Origin: Palsa-744 sp036498265
GTDB taxonomy: Bacteria; Actinomycetota; Thermoleophilia; Solirubrobacterales; Solirubrobacteraceae
Assembly: GCA_036498265.1 (NCBI GenBank)
Contig: DASYFT010000025.1
Location: forward strand, 1 to 21,026
Length of the DNA stretch: 21,026 nucleotides
Direction: 5' to 3'
The position numbers and the translations under genes were made by a program. Position 1 is the stretch's first letter; each line of letters begins with the position of its first letter. Shown here in pieces: positions 7,179 to 13,715 of the stretch. Below the pieces are notes generated by a model. That model was not told the DNA's origin. It saw only the letters and a list, made by a program, of their open reading frames with translations, and ran no database searches.

Positions 7179-7915
7179 GGCTCTACCCGGCGATCGACAT
7201 CCTCGACGGCAACGCCGTGCGCCTGGTCAGGGGCGACTTCGCCGCGAGCACCGTCTACGACGAGGACCCGCTGTCGGCCGCGCGCGCGTGGACGCAGGCC
7301 GGTGCGCGGTTCCTGCACGTGGTGGACCTCGACGGGGCGAGGAGCGGCGAGCCGGTGAACCTCGAGCACCTGCGCCGGATCGCGGCGCTTGGCGTGCCGG
7401 TGCAGTACGGGGGCGGGCTGCGCTCGCCGGAGGCCCTCGACGAGGCGCTCGCGGCGGGCGCCGACCGGGTGATCCTGGGCACGGCGGCGCTCACCGACCC
7501 GGACCTGCTCGAGCAGGCGCTCGAGGAGCACGGTCCCGAGCGCGTCGTGGTGTCCGTCGACGTCCGCGGCGGGCAGGCGGCGATCGAGGGATGGACGAAG
7601 GCGGCGGGCGTGGGCGTGCACGAGGTGGTGGTGCGGCTGCTCGAGCAGGGTGTGCGCGAGCTGGCCTACACCAACGTGGACCGCGACGGGATGCTCGGAG
7701 GCCCGAGCCTCGACGACCTCGCCTCGGTGGCGAGGAGCGCGCAGCATGCCCGGCTGATCTACTCCGGCGGCATCGGGGAGCTCGCGGATCTCGAGCGCCT
7801 CGCCGAGCTGCGCGCGCGCGACGGCCTCGACAGCCTCGCCGGGGTGATAGTGGGCAAGGCCCTGTACGAGGGGCGCTTCACGATCGCCGAGGCACAGGCG
7901 GCGCTGTCGGTCTGA
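7175..7915 (+). CDS. hisA: Phosphoribosylformimino-AICAR-phosphate isomerase (HisA)
   Basis: A 246-aa TIM-barrel isomerase that opens the ribose ring of ProFAR to PRFAR (an Amadori rearrangement). Catalytic Asp8 is in PAIDILDG and Asp129 in VSVDVRGG. Phosphate-binding repeats are QYGGGLRS (78-85), VILGTAAL (99-106) and IYSGGIG. The segment YTNVDRDGMLGGPS looks like conventional HisA rather than the bifunctional PriA of Streptomyces and Mycobacterium, but the distinction from sequence by eye is not certain. The GTG start overlaps the hisH stop (GTGA). Confidence 0.97.
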   Translation: MRLYPAIDILDGNAVRLVRGDFAASTVYDEDPLSAARAWTQAGARFLHVVDLDGARSGEPVNLEHLRRIAALGVPVQYGGGLRSPEALDEALAAGADRVILGTAALTDPDLLEQALEEHGPERVVVSVDVRGGQAAIEGWTKAAGVGVHEVVVRLLEQGVRELAYTNVDRDGMLGGPSLDDLASVARSAQHARLIYSGGIGELADLERLAELRARDGLDSLAGVIVGKALYEGRFTIAEAQAALSV

Positions 7916-7928
7916 GGAGGGGGAGGCA

Positions 7929-8009
7929 ATGGCGCTCCCACCCGTCCCGCGGCGGCTGCCACCGGCCTCCACGCGCAAGGGACGCGTCCGCGGCGAAGGG
8001 CTACGGTGA
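7929..8009 (+). CDS. Candidate 26-aa small ORF between hisA and hisF
   Basis: An ATG at 7929 follows the strongest Shine-Dalgarno in the his operon (GGAGGGGGAGG, 7917-7927) and opens a 26-codon frame, Pro/Arg-rich and basic (begins MALPPVPRRLPP), ending TGA at 8007-8009, five bases before the hisF GTG. Every other his junction here overlaps or nearly touches, so this ~98-nt gap stands out. It could be a leader peptide, a coupling ORF or the remnant of an earlier gene start. It contains no run of His codons, so classical his attenuation is not supported. The frame could also be chance. Confidence 0.3.
   Translation: MALPPVPRRLPPASTRKGRVRGEGLR
8002..8007 (+). promoter_or_regulatory. Candidate -10 box before hisF (TACGGT)
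   Basis: GGGCTACGGT fits the actinobacterial TAnnnT -10 pattern. A start site 6-7 nt downstream would fall at about 8013-8014, exactly on the hisF GTG, giving a leaderless mRNA. No TTGACA-like -35 is visible at the usual distance. Similar GGCTA/GGTATA boxes occur before sepF, rpsB and pyrH. Prediction only. Confidence 0.35.
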
Positions 8010-8013
8010 GCGG

Positions 8014-8847
8014 GTGAACTTCAAGCGGATCATCCCGTGCCTGGACGTGGACGCCGGCCGCGTGGTCAAGGGCGTGGAATTCGTCGACATCAGGGACGCG
8101 GGCGACCCCGTCGAGCTGGCCGCCCACTACGACCGCGAGGGCGCCGACGAGCTCGTGTTCCTGGACATCACCGCGACACACGAGAAGCGCGAGACGATCG
8201 TGCGGCTGGCGCGCAGCACCGCCGACGAGGTGTTCGTGCCGTTCACGATCGGCGGTGGGATCCGCTCGGTCGCGGACGCGCAGATGGTGCTCGACGCCGG
8301 CGCCGACAAGGTGTCGGTGAACTCGGCCGCGCTGGAACGACCGGAGCTGATCGACGAGCTGGCGGGCGTGTTCGGCGCGCAGTGCGTGGTGCTGGCGATC
8401 GACGCAAGGGCCCGCCCGGCGACGGCGGGCACCGACGGCTCGCCGGGCTGGGAGGCCTACCTCGCCGGCGGGCGCACGCCGACCGGCCGCGACGTCGTGG
8501 AGTGGGCGTGCGAGGCCGTCGAGCGCGGGGCCGGGGAGATACTGCTGACGAGCATGGACCGCGACGGCACCAGCGAGGGCTACGACCTCGAGCTGACCCG
8601 CGCGGTCAGCGACGCGGTCGGCGTCCCGGTGATCGCATCCGGCGGCGCGGGGGAGCTCGACCACCTCACGCAGGCGCTGCTGGCGGGCGCCGACGCCGTG
8701 CTGTGCGCGTCGATCTTCCACTACGGCCGCTACACCGTCGCGCAGGCGAAGGCCCACCTCGCCGCGGCGGGCGTCCCCGTTCGCCTCGGCGCCTCGGGCG
8801 TTCCCGCCGGCGATTCCGCACGGGGCGTCCCCGTTCGCGATGCCTGA
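8014..8847 (+). CDS. hisF: Imidazole glycerol phosphate synthase, cyclase subunit (HisF), with repeat tail
   Basis: A 277-aa TIM-barrel cyclase that uses ammonia from HisH to make IGP and AICAR. Catalytic Asp11 is in IPCLDVDAGRVVKG and Asp130 in VVLAIDAR; phosphate-binding segments are FTIGGGIRS (78-86) and VIASGGAGELDHL. The fold ends normally at about residue 252 (AQAKAHLAAA). It then continues for 25 residues as three 9-residue units, GVPVRLGAS / GVPAGDSAR / GVPVRDA, encoded by a 27-nt tandem repeat. The usual length is about 252-258 aa. The GTG start at 8014 is supported by the MNFKRIIPCLD-type N-terminus; it has no good Shine-Dalgarno. The stop overlaps the next gene's ATG by 8 nt. Confidence 0.97.
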   Translation: MNFKRIIPCLDVDAGRVVKGVEFVDIRDAGDPVELAAHYDREGADELVFLDITATHEKRETIVRLARSTADEVFVPFTIGGGIRSVADAQMVLDAGADKVSVNSAALERPELIDELAGVFGAQCVVLAIDARARPATAGTDGSPGWEAYLAGGRTPTGRDVVEWACEAVERGAGEILLTSMDRDGTSEGYDLELTRAVSDAVGVPVIASGGAGELDHLTQALLAGADAVLCASIFHYGRYTVAQAKAHLAAAGVPVRLGASGVPAGDSARGVPVRDA

Positions 8848-8850
8848 GGC
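8770..8850 (+). repeat. Three-copy 27-nt tandem repeat at the 3' end of hisF
   Basis: Units start at 8770, 8797 and 8824, an exact 27-nt (9-codon) period. Units 1 and 3 share an identical 15-nt head (GGCGTCCCCGTTCGC); unit 2 is diverged (GGCGTTCCCGCCGGC). The period keeps the HisF frame. The third unit carries both the hisF stop (8845-8847) and the ATG of the next gene (8840), so the array also shapes the gene junction. Confidence 0.9.
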
Positions 8851-10114
8851 GCAGGGGGAGGCGCTGCTGGAGGCGGTCCGGCACTGCCCCGGCGGCGCGG
8901 AGCTGCTCGCGCTGACGGCGGCGCGCGATGACGTGGCGCTCGTGGGCGGGGCGACGCGAGACCTGCTGCTCGACCGCCGCCCGCGCGAGCTCGACGTGGT
9001 GGTCGCAGGAGACGCGCCGCTGCTGGCGGGCGACCTCGCGGATCGGATCGCGGGGGCGTCCGCCGCCGTGAGAGTCCACGAGCGCTTTCGCACGGCGGTC
9101 ATCGAGTGGGAGGGAGGCCGCGTGGACGTGGCCGAGCGGCGGGCCGAGAGCTATCCGCTTCCGGGTGCGCTCCCCGAGGTCCGGCCGGGCACGCTCGACG
9201 AGGACCTCGGCCGCAGGGACTTCACGGTGAACGCGATCGCCGTCGTGCTGGGCGGCCCGGCGCGCGGTCGGCTGCACGCGGCGGGGCACGCGCTCGAGGA
9301 CCTCGCAACGGCACAGCTCCGCGTGCTGCACGAGCAGAGCTTCATCGACGACCCCACGCGGCTGGTGCGGCTGGCGCGCTACGAGGTGCGCCTCGGCTTC
9401 CGGCCGGAGGCGAACACGGCGGAGCTGGCCGCGCAGGCGCTCGCGGCCGGCGCGCCGGCGAGCGTCTCGGGCGCACGCCTCGGCGCCGAGCTGCGCCTGG
9501 CGCTGGGGGAGCCGGACCCCGTGGCGACCTTGGCCGCGCTCGACTCCCTGGGGGTGCTGGCGGCGCTCGATCCGGCGCTGCGCTTCGACCCGGAGCTCGC
9601 GCGCCGGGGGCTCGCGATGCTGCCCGAAGACGGGCGGCCGGAGGTGCTGCTGCTGGCGGTGGCGCTCCTCGCGCTCGCAGGCGATGAGCGGCGTGACGGC
9701 GCGGCCGCGATCGCGGGCCTGCTCGACGGCTTCGAGTTCACGGCCGCCGAGCGCGATGCCGTGCTGCGGACGGCGCTGCCGGCGCGGTCGCTGGCAGAGC
9801 GCCTGCAGGAGGCCGACCGGCCCTCGCGCCTGCGCGAGGCGGCGCTCGCCTCGACGCTCGAGGGGGTGGCTCTCGCGGGCGCGCTGGCGAGCGAGCGCCC
9901 TCCCTACGGCGCCGCAGAGGCGGCCCACGAATGGCTGCGTCGCCTTCGACACGTGCAGCTGGCGATCACCGGCGAGGACCTGCTGGCCGCGGGCGTACCG
10001 GCCGGCCCCGAGATCGGCAGGCGGCTGGCCATCGCCTTGGCGTCGAGGCTCGACGGCAAGCTCGACGACGGGCGCGAGGCCGAGCTCCGAGCCGCGCTCG
10101 AGGCACGGGTGTGA
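8840..10114 (+). CDS. Class II tRNA nucleotidyltransferase / poly(A) polymerase family protein
   Basis: A 424-aa member of the family that adds or repairs tRNA 3'-CCA ends, or adds A or poly(A) tails. Blocks: LVGGATRDLLL (34-44), then RELDVVV (49-55), where the usual DxD metal-binding pair reads Glu50-Leu-Asp52; Asp96 in GGRVDVAERRAESY; RRDFTVNAIA (125-134); and DDPTRLVRLARYEVRLGF (170-187). The rest is the all-helical C-terminal body. The Asp-to-Glu change may be a lineage feature. CCA-adding, A-adding, CC-adding and poly(A) activity cannot be told apart by eye. The ATG overlaps the hisF end by 8 nt, and the stop overlaps the pgeF GTG. Confidence 0.85.
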   Translation: MPEAQGEALLEAVRHCPGGAELLALTAARDDVALVGGATRDLLLDRRPRELDVVVAGDAPLLAGDLADRIAGASAAVRVHERFRTAVIEWEGGRVDVAERRAESYPLPGALPEVRPGTLDEDLGRRDFTVNAIAVVLGGPARGRLHAAGHALEDLATAQLRVLHEQSFIDDPTRLVRLARYEVRLGFRPEANTAELAAQALAAGAPASVSGARLGAELRLALGEPDPVATLAALDSLGVLAALDPALRFDPELARRGLAMLPEDGRPEVLLLAVALLALAGDERRDGAAAIAGLLDGFEFTAAERDAVLRTALPARSLAERLQEADRPSRLREAALASTLEGVALAGALASERPPYGAAEAAHEWLRRLRHVQLAITGEDLLAAGVPAGPEIGRRLAIALASRLDGKLDDGREAELRAALEARV

Positions 10115-10794
10115 GCACGCAGGCGCCGATCGAGCTGCCCGGAGGCGCCCGCGTACTGTTCACGGCGCGGGCCGACGGCAACCTCTCGAGCGTGGCGGGC
10201 GACGCACCCGAGCAGGGCGCGCAGCGGCGCGAGCGCCTGCGAAGGCGACTCGGGCTCGAGCGCCTCGCCCGCGGCTACCAGGTGCACGGAACGGTGGTCC
10301 GGCGCGTCGTGGCCGGGGAGCCGCCGGAGCCGCCGGACGCGAGGCCCTCCGACGCGGACGGGCAGGCGACGACGCTCGAGGGCGTCGGCGTGATGGTGCT
10401 GGCCGCAGACTGCATGCCGGTGGCGCTCGGTTGCCGCGGCGCGGTTGCGATCGTCCACGCCGGCTGGCGGGGGCTCGCGGCCGGCGTGCTCGAGGAGGGC
10501 GTGCGCGCGCTCAGGGAGCTTGCCGGCGAGCATGAGGTCGCGGCGGTCGTAGGGCCGTGCGCGGGCGCCTGCTGCTACCAGGTCGGACCGGAGGTGCACG
10601 CGGCGTTCGGCGAGCCAGCGGCCGAGGCCGGGCTCCTGGACATGCGCGCCATCGCCCATCGGCGGCTGCTCGCGGCCGGCGTCGCGACGGTGGGCGATGT
10701 GGACGCGTGCACGATCTGCGACGAGAGCTACTTCTCGCACCGGCGCGAAGGCGCTCGCTCGGGGCGTCAGGCGGGGATCGCGTGGCTGAGCTGA
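10111..10794 (+). CDS. pgeF: Peptidoglycan editing factor / laccase-domain protein (PgeF, YfiH family)
   Basis: A 227-aa protein of the multicopper polyphenol oxidase (DUF152) family. The E. coli member acts in the cytoplasm to keep wrong residues out of peptidoglycan precursors; relatives have nucleoside-processing activity. The catalytic metal triad is visible: His59 in YQVHG, Cys101 in AADCMPVAL and His116 in VHAGWRG. Further family blocks are GPCAGACCYQVG and DACTICDESYFSHRREG near the C-terminus. The N-terminal FTAR segment is abridged compared with the usual FTxRxGGxS start. The GTG start overlaps the previous stop (GTGA). It is typically next to yggS and sepF in Gram-positive bacteria, as here. 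Confidence 0.92.
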   Translation: MSTQAPIELPGGARVLFTARADGNLSSVAGDAPEQGAQRRERLRRRLGLERLARGYQVHGTVVRRVVAGEPPEPPDARPSDADGQATTLEGVGVMVLAADCMPVALGCRGAVAIVHAGWRGLAAGVLEEGVRALRELAGEHEVAAVVGPCAGACCYQVGPEVHAAFGEPAAEAGLLDMRAIAHRRLLAAGVATVGDVDACTICDESYFSHRREGARSGRQAGIAWLS

Positions 10795-11498
10795 TCACCG
10801 GCCTGCGCGCGCAGGAGATCCGCGAGAACCTCGAGCGGGTCCGAGCGGAGATCGCGGCCGCCGTGGAGCGCTCCGGCGTCGAGCGGCCGGCCGGCGCGGG
10901 CGGCGAGGTGGAGGTGCTGGCGGCGACCAAGTACGTCTCCGCCGCGGAGCTCCCGGCGCTGGCGGCCGGTGGCGTGCGGCTCGTCGGCGAGAACCGCGCC
11001 CAGGATCTCGAGCAGAAGGCGCGCGAGCACCGCGAGCTGTTCGAGTGGGACTTCATCGGGCAGCTGCAGAGCCGCCGGGTACGCGCGATCGTGCCGCACG
11101 TTCGCCTGATCCACTCGGTGGCCTCGGACTCCGCGCTGCGCGAGCTGGAGCGCCACCGCGAGCAGGCCCGGCCGGGCCTGCGGATCCTGATCGAGGTCAA
11201 CGTCGCCGGCGAGGAGGGCAAGGCCGGCGTTGCTCCGGAGCAGCTCGACGCGTTCATCGGCCGCTCGCCTGTGCCGGTCGCCGGACTGATGACGATGCCT
11301 CCGCTCTCCGGCGACCCGGAGGCCAGCCGGCCGTGGTTCGCGGCGCTGCGCCGGCTGGCGCGCGAACGCGGCCTCGAGCACCTCTCGATGGGCACCTCGC
11401 AGGACTACCTCGTCGCCGCCGAGGAGGGCGCGACCATCGTGCGAATCGGCACGAGGCTATATGATTCCGGCGCCGTGGACAGCGGCCCCAGGCACTAG
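10782..11498 (+). CDS. YggS-family PLP homeostasis protein
   Basis: A 238-aa single-domain TIM-barrel protein that binds pyridoxal 5'-phosphate and maintains PLP and amino-acid balance (YggS/PROSC/YBL036C family). The PLP-binding Lys50 is in LAATKYVS. IGENRAQ-like LVGENRAQDLEQK, DFIGQLQSRR, IEVNVAGEEGKAG, LMTMPPL, SMGTSQDY and IVRIGTRLYD are all family blocks. The GTG at 10782 overlaps the pgeF stop by 13 nt. Conserved homology ends at TRLYD, and ~8 further residues cover what looks like the sepF promoter. It sits just before sepF, a very common order in Gram-positive division clusters. Confidence 0.94.
   Translation: MAELITGLRAQEIRENLERVRAEIAAAVERSGVERPAGAGGEVEVLAATKYVSAAELPALAAGGVRLVGENRAQDLEQKAREHRELFEWDFIGQLQSRRVRAIVPHVRLIHSVASDSALRELERHREQARPGLRILIEVNVAGEEGKAGVAPEQLDAFIGRSPVPVAGLMTMPPLSGDPEASRPWFAALRRLARERGLEHLSMGTSQDYLVAAEEGATIVRIGTRLYDSGAVDSGPRH
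11458..11465 (+). promoter_or_regulatory. Candidate -10 region for sepF (TATATGAT)
   Basis: GGCTATATGAT lies inside the last codons of the yggS-family gene. TATGAT (11460-11465) is an almost perfect -10 box in otherwise GC-rich DNA, and would start transcription near 11472, ~73 nt before sepF. A second TAnnnT match, TAGCAT (11496-11501), is closer. No clear -35 is seen. Confidence 0.4.
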
Positions 11499-11544
11499 CA
11501 TCAGCAGGGAATCCGGCTCGCCGGGCGAACACGCACCTACACCC

Positions 11545-12087
11545 ATGTCATTTCGCGATTCCTGGCACAGCGCGCTCGTGTACTTCGGCCTAGCCGAGGA
11601 GTACCACGACGAATACGAGGAGGAGGGCGCTCCGGAGGCGGAGATCGAGGACCGCTACCGCGAGCGGCCGAACGTCCGGCGGCTGCGACGCCGGCGCGAC
11701 GAGTTCGACGACATCTTCGGCGAGGACGACGCCGACGCGGGCGGCGGCCGGGGTGGCCGCGGACGCTCGACGACGGTGCTGAAGCCCGTCGGCAGCCGCG
11801 GCAACGGCGACGTGCGCGTCCACCTGGTGGTCCCCAAGTCGTTCAACGACGCGCAGCAGATCGCCGACAAGTTCAAGGACTCGATCCCCGTGATCCTCAA
11901 CCTGCAGGGTTCCGACACGGACCTCGCCAAGCGGCTGATCGACTTCGCCTCCGGCCTGACCTACGCGCTCGACGGCGGCATGCAGCGGATCGCCGACAAG
12001 GTCTTCATGCTGACGCCTCGCAACGTCGAGATCTCCGCCGAGGAGCGCGCTCGCCTGATCGAGAAGGGCTTCTTCAATCAGTCGTAG
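11545..12087 (+). CDS. sepF: Cell division protein SepF
   Basis: A 180-aa FtsZ-associated membrane anchor that helps bundle and tether the Z ring in actinobacteria and firmicutes. The N-terminal helix MSFRDSWHSALVYFGLAEEY is the amphipathic membrane-targeting segment. An acidic/Gly-rich linker (about 21-85) follows, then the conserved SepF core, from VVPKSFNDAQQIADKFKDSI to the hallmark GLTYALDGGMQRIADKVFML. Start 11545 is chosen by homology; an upstream in-frame ATG (11461) would add 28 residues unlike SepF, and the chosen ATG has no Shine-Dalgarno. ftsZ itself is not in the window. SepF is essential in bacteria lacking FtsA/ZipA. Confidence 0.96.
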   Translation: MSFRDSWHSALVYFGLAEEYHDEYEEEGAPEAEIEDRYRERPNVRRLRRRRDEFDDIFGEDDADAGGGRGGRGRSTTVLKPVGSRGNGDVRVHLVVPKSFNDAQQIADKFKDSIPVILNLQGSDTDLAKRLIDFASGLTYALDGGMQRIADKVFMLTPRNVEISAEERARLIEKGFFNQS

Positions 12088-12090
12088 CCG

Positions 12091-12849
12091 ATGCAAGTCG
12101 GCCTGATCGGCTGCGGGAACATGGCGCGCGCGATGGCGCGCGGATGGGGACGCCCGCTCGTCTGTGCGGACCCGATCGCCGAGCGCGCGCGCAGCCTGGC
12201 CGCCGAGGTGGGGGGCGACGCGCTGGCGGGCAACGCCGAGGTGGCGGAGCGGGCCGACCTGGTGATCCTCTGCCACAAGCCGGCGCAGCTCGCCGACGTG
12301 GCGGCGGAGGTCGCGCCCGCCGCCCGGGCCGTCGCGTCGATCCTCGCGCTGACCCCGCTGGCGGCGCTGCGCGAGGCCTACCCGGACAGGCCCGTCCACC
12401 GGTTCATCCCGTCGCTGCCCGTCGAGGTCCGCCAGGGCGCCGTCGTCCAGGCCGCCGGCGGCGGGGGCGGTGACGAGCGCGACGGGGCGGTCGCCGATCT
12501 GTTCGCCGAGCTAGGCACCCTCGTCGTGCTGGAGGAGAGGCTCGTGGACATCGCGATGGGCCTGATGTCCTGTGCCCCGGCCTACGTGGCGCTGGTCGCC
12601 GAGGCCCAGATCGACGCCGGCATCCGCAAGGGCATCCCGGCGGCGCAGGGCGCCGAGCTGGTGGTGCAGACGCTGGCCGGCACAGCGGAGCTGCTGCGCA
12701 GGCGCGGCAACGACACGATGGCGATCCGCCGCGAGGTCGCCTCGCCGGGCGGGGTCACCGCGCGCGGTCTCGACGCGCTCGAGCGCGGCGGCGTGCGCGC
12801 TGCGTTCAGCGACGCGCTGGACGCCGTGCTCGAGGACGGCCGGCGATGA
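12091..12849 (+). CDS. proC: Pyrroline-5-carboxylate reductase (ProC)
   Basis: A 252-aa enzyme reducing 1-pyrroline-5-carboxylate to L-proline with NAD(P)H. The N-terminal Rossmann motif is VGLIGCGNMARAMARG (3-18). The C-terminal helical domain includes MGLMSCAPAYVALVAEAQIDAG and the family signature VASPGGVTARGLDALE followed by GGVRAAFSDALDAV. It is slightly shorter than the usual ~265-270 aa. It starts 3 nt after the sepF stop. proC in this sepF-yggT position is common in Gram-positive division clusters. Confidence 0.93.
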   Translation: MQVGLIGCGNMARAMARGWGRPLVCADPIAERARSLAAEVGGDALAGNAEVAERADLVILCHKPAQLADVAAEVAPAARAVASILALTPLAALREAYPDRPVHRFIPSLPVEVRQGAVVQAAGGGGGDERDGAVADLFAELGTLVVLEERLVDIAMGLMSCAPAYVALVAEAQIDAGIRKGIPAAQGAELVVQTLAGTAELLRRRGNDTMAIRREVASPGGVTARGLDALERGGVRAAFSDALDAVLEDGRR

Positions 12850-13148
12850 TCCTCGCGAGCGCCCGCACCTCAATCGCGGACTTCCTGTCGGCGCTGATCT
12901 ACGTGTACACGCTGCTGCTGATCCTGTACATCGTGCTCCAGCTGCTGTTCAACGTCGGCTTCCGCCCGCCCTACTCGCGCCTGACCGACGCAGTGTTGGG
13001 GTTCCTGCGCGACGTCTGCGAACCGTTCCTTCAGATCTTCCGGCGGGTGATCCCGTCGTTCGGCGCGATCGACTTCAGCCCGCTGCTGGCGATCCTGACG
13101 CTGCAGATCATCAACAGCGTCGTGGTCGAACGCATCATCCACGGCTGA
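12846..13148 (+). CDS. YggT family membrane protein
   Basis: A 100-aa integral membrane protein with two hydrophobic helices, about 16-37 (ALIYVYTLLLILYIVLQLLF) and about 78-95 (SPLLAILTLQIINSVVV). The family signature FLRDVCEPFLQIFRRVIPSFGAIDFSP is between them at about 53-79 (read as FLRDVCEPFL, then RRVIP and GAIDFSP). The function is poorly defined; the family is linked to osmotic tolerance, cytochrome assembly and division-cluster context. The ATG overlaps the proC TGA (ATGA), so it is translationally coupled. The position between proC and lspA is conserved in Gram-positives. Confidence 0.92.
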   Translation: MILASARTSIADFLSALIYVYTLLLILYIVLQLLFNVGFRPPYSRLTDAVLGFLRDVCEPFLQIFRRVIPSFGAIDFSPLLAILTLQIINSVVVERIIHG

Positions 13149-13154
13149 GCTTCG

Positions 13155-13715
13155 ATGCAGCCGATCATCGATCGGGGACGGCGAGGAGCCGGCGGCTCCG
13201 CGGACCGGCAGGGCCGTCCGGGCCGGATCTCCCGAGCCGGAGCCGAGCGGGTTCCCCGCGCCGCCCGGCCGTGGCTGTTGGCGGGGCTGGTGACGCTCGT
13301 GGTCGTCGCGGTCGACCAGCTCGCCAAGCGCGCGGTCGAGCACTCGATCGACCCCGGCGAAACGAAGCGGCTCCTGCCGGGGATCCAGCTGGTCAACACC
13401 CGCAACCGCGGCGTGGCGTTCGGCTTCCTGCCGGGCAGCCATGTCGGCGTGACGATCCTGATCGGCGTCGCGCTGCTGGTTCTGCTGGTCTACTTCGCAA
13501 GGCACGCCCGCCGGCCGCTGATCTGGCTCCCGACAGGCATGCTCCTCGGAGGCGCGATCGGGAACATCATCGACCGGCTGCGCTCTGACTCGGTCACCGA
13601 CTTCATCAAGCTCCCGCTCGGCTGGCCGCCGTTCAACCTCGCCGACGCGTCGATCACGGTCGGGATCCTGATCCTGCTGCTCGTGATCGAGGGCGCACGC
13701 CAGCGCGATCCGTGA
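13155..13715 (+). CDS. lspA: Lipoprotein signal peptidase (LspA)
   Basis: A 186-aa inner-membrane aspartyl protease that cleaves prolipoprotein signal peptides after lipidation. Four hydrophobic helices are visible at about 40-54, 96-114, 124-140 and 166-179. Catalytic Asp149 is in SVTDFIKL and Asp164 in FNLADASI; NTRNRGVAFGF (81-91) and GAIGNIIDRL (133-142) are signature blocks. It has an unusually long, Arg/Gly-rich cytoplasmic N-terminus (1-38) compared with most LspA proteins of ~160 aa; no better internal start is evident. The stop overlaps the rluD-family GTG. Confidence 0.95.
   Translation: MQPIIDRGRRGAGGSADRQGRPGRISRAGAERVPRAARPWLLAGLVTLVVVAVDQLAKRAVEHSIDPGETKRLLPGIQLVNTRNRGVAFGFLPGSHVGVTILIGVALLVLLVYFARHARRPLIWLPTGMLLGGAIGNIIDRLRSDSVTDFIKLPLGWPPFNLADASITVGILILLLVIEGARQRDP

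Noticed and set aside
7929..8009. Classical his attenuator leader peptide
   Set aside because: The small ORF has no His codons and no terminator/antiterminator pair is visible, so His-codon attenuation is not supported.
8770..8850. CRISPR-like or mobile-element repeat
   Set aside because: The units are directly adjacent, 27 nt, in frame and inside hisF, with no spacers or inverted ends; it is a coding tandem repeat.
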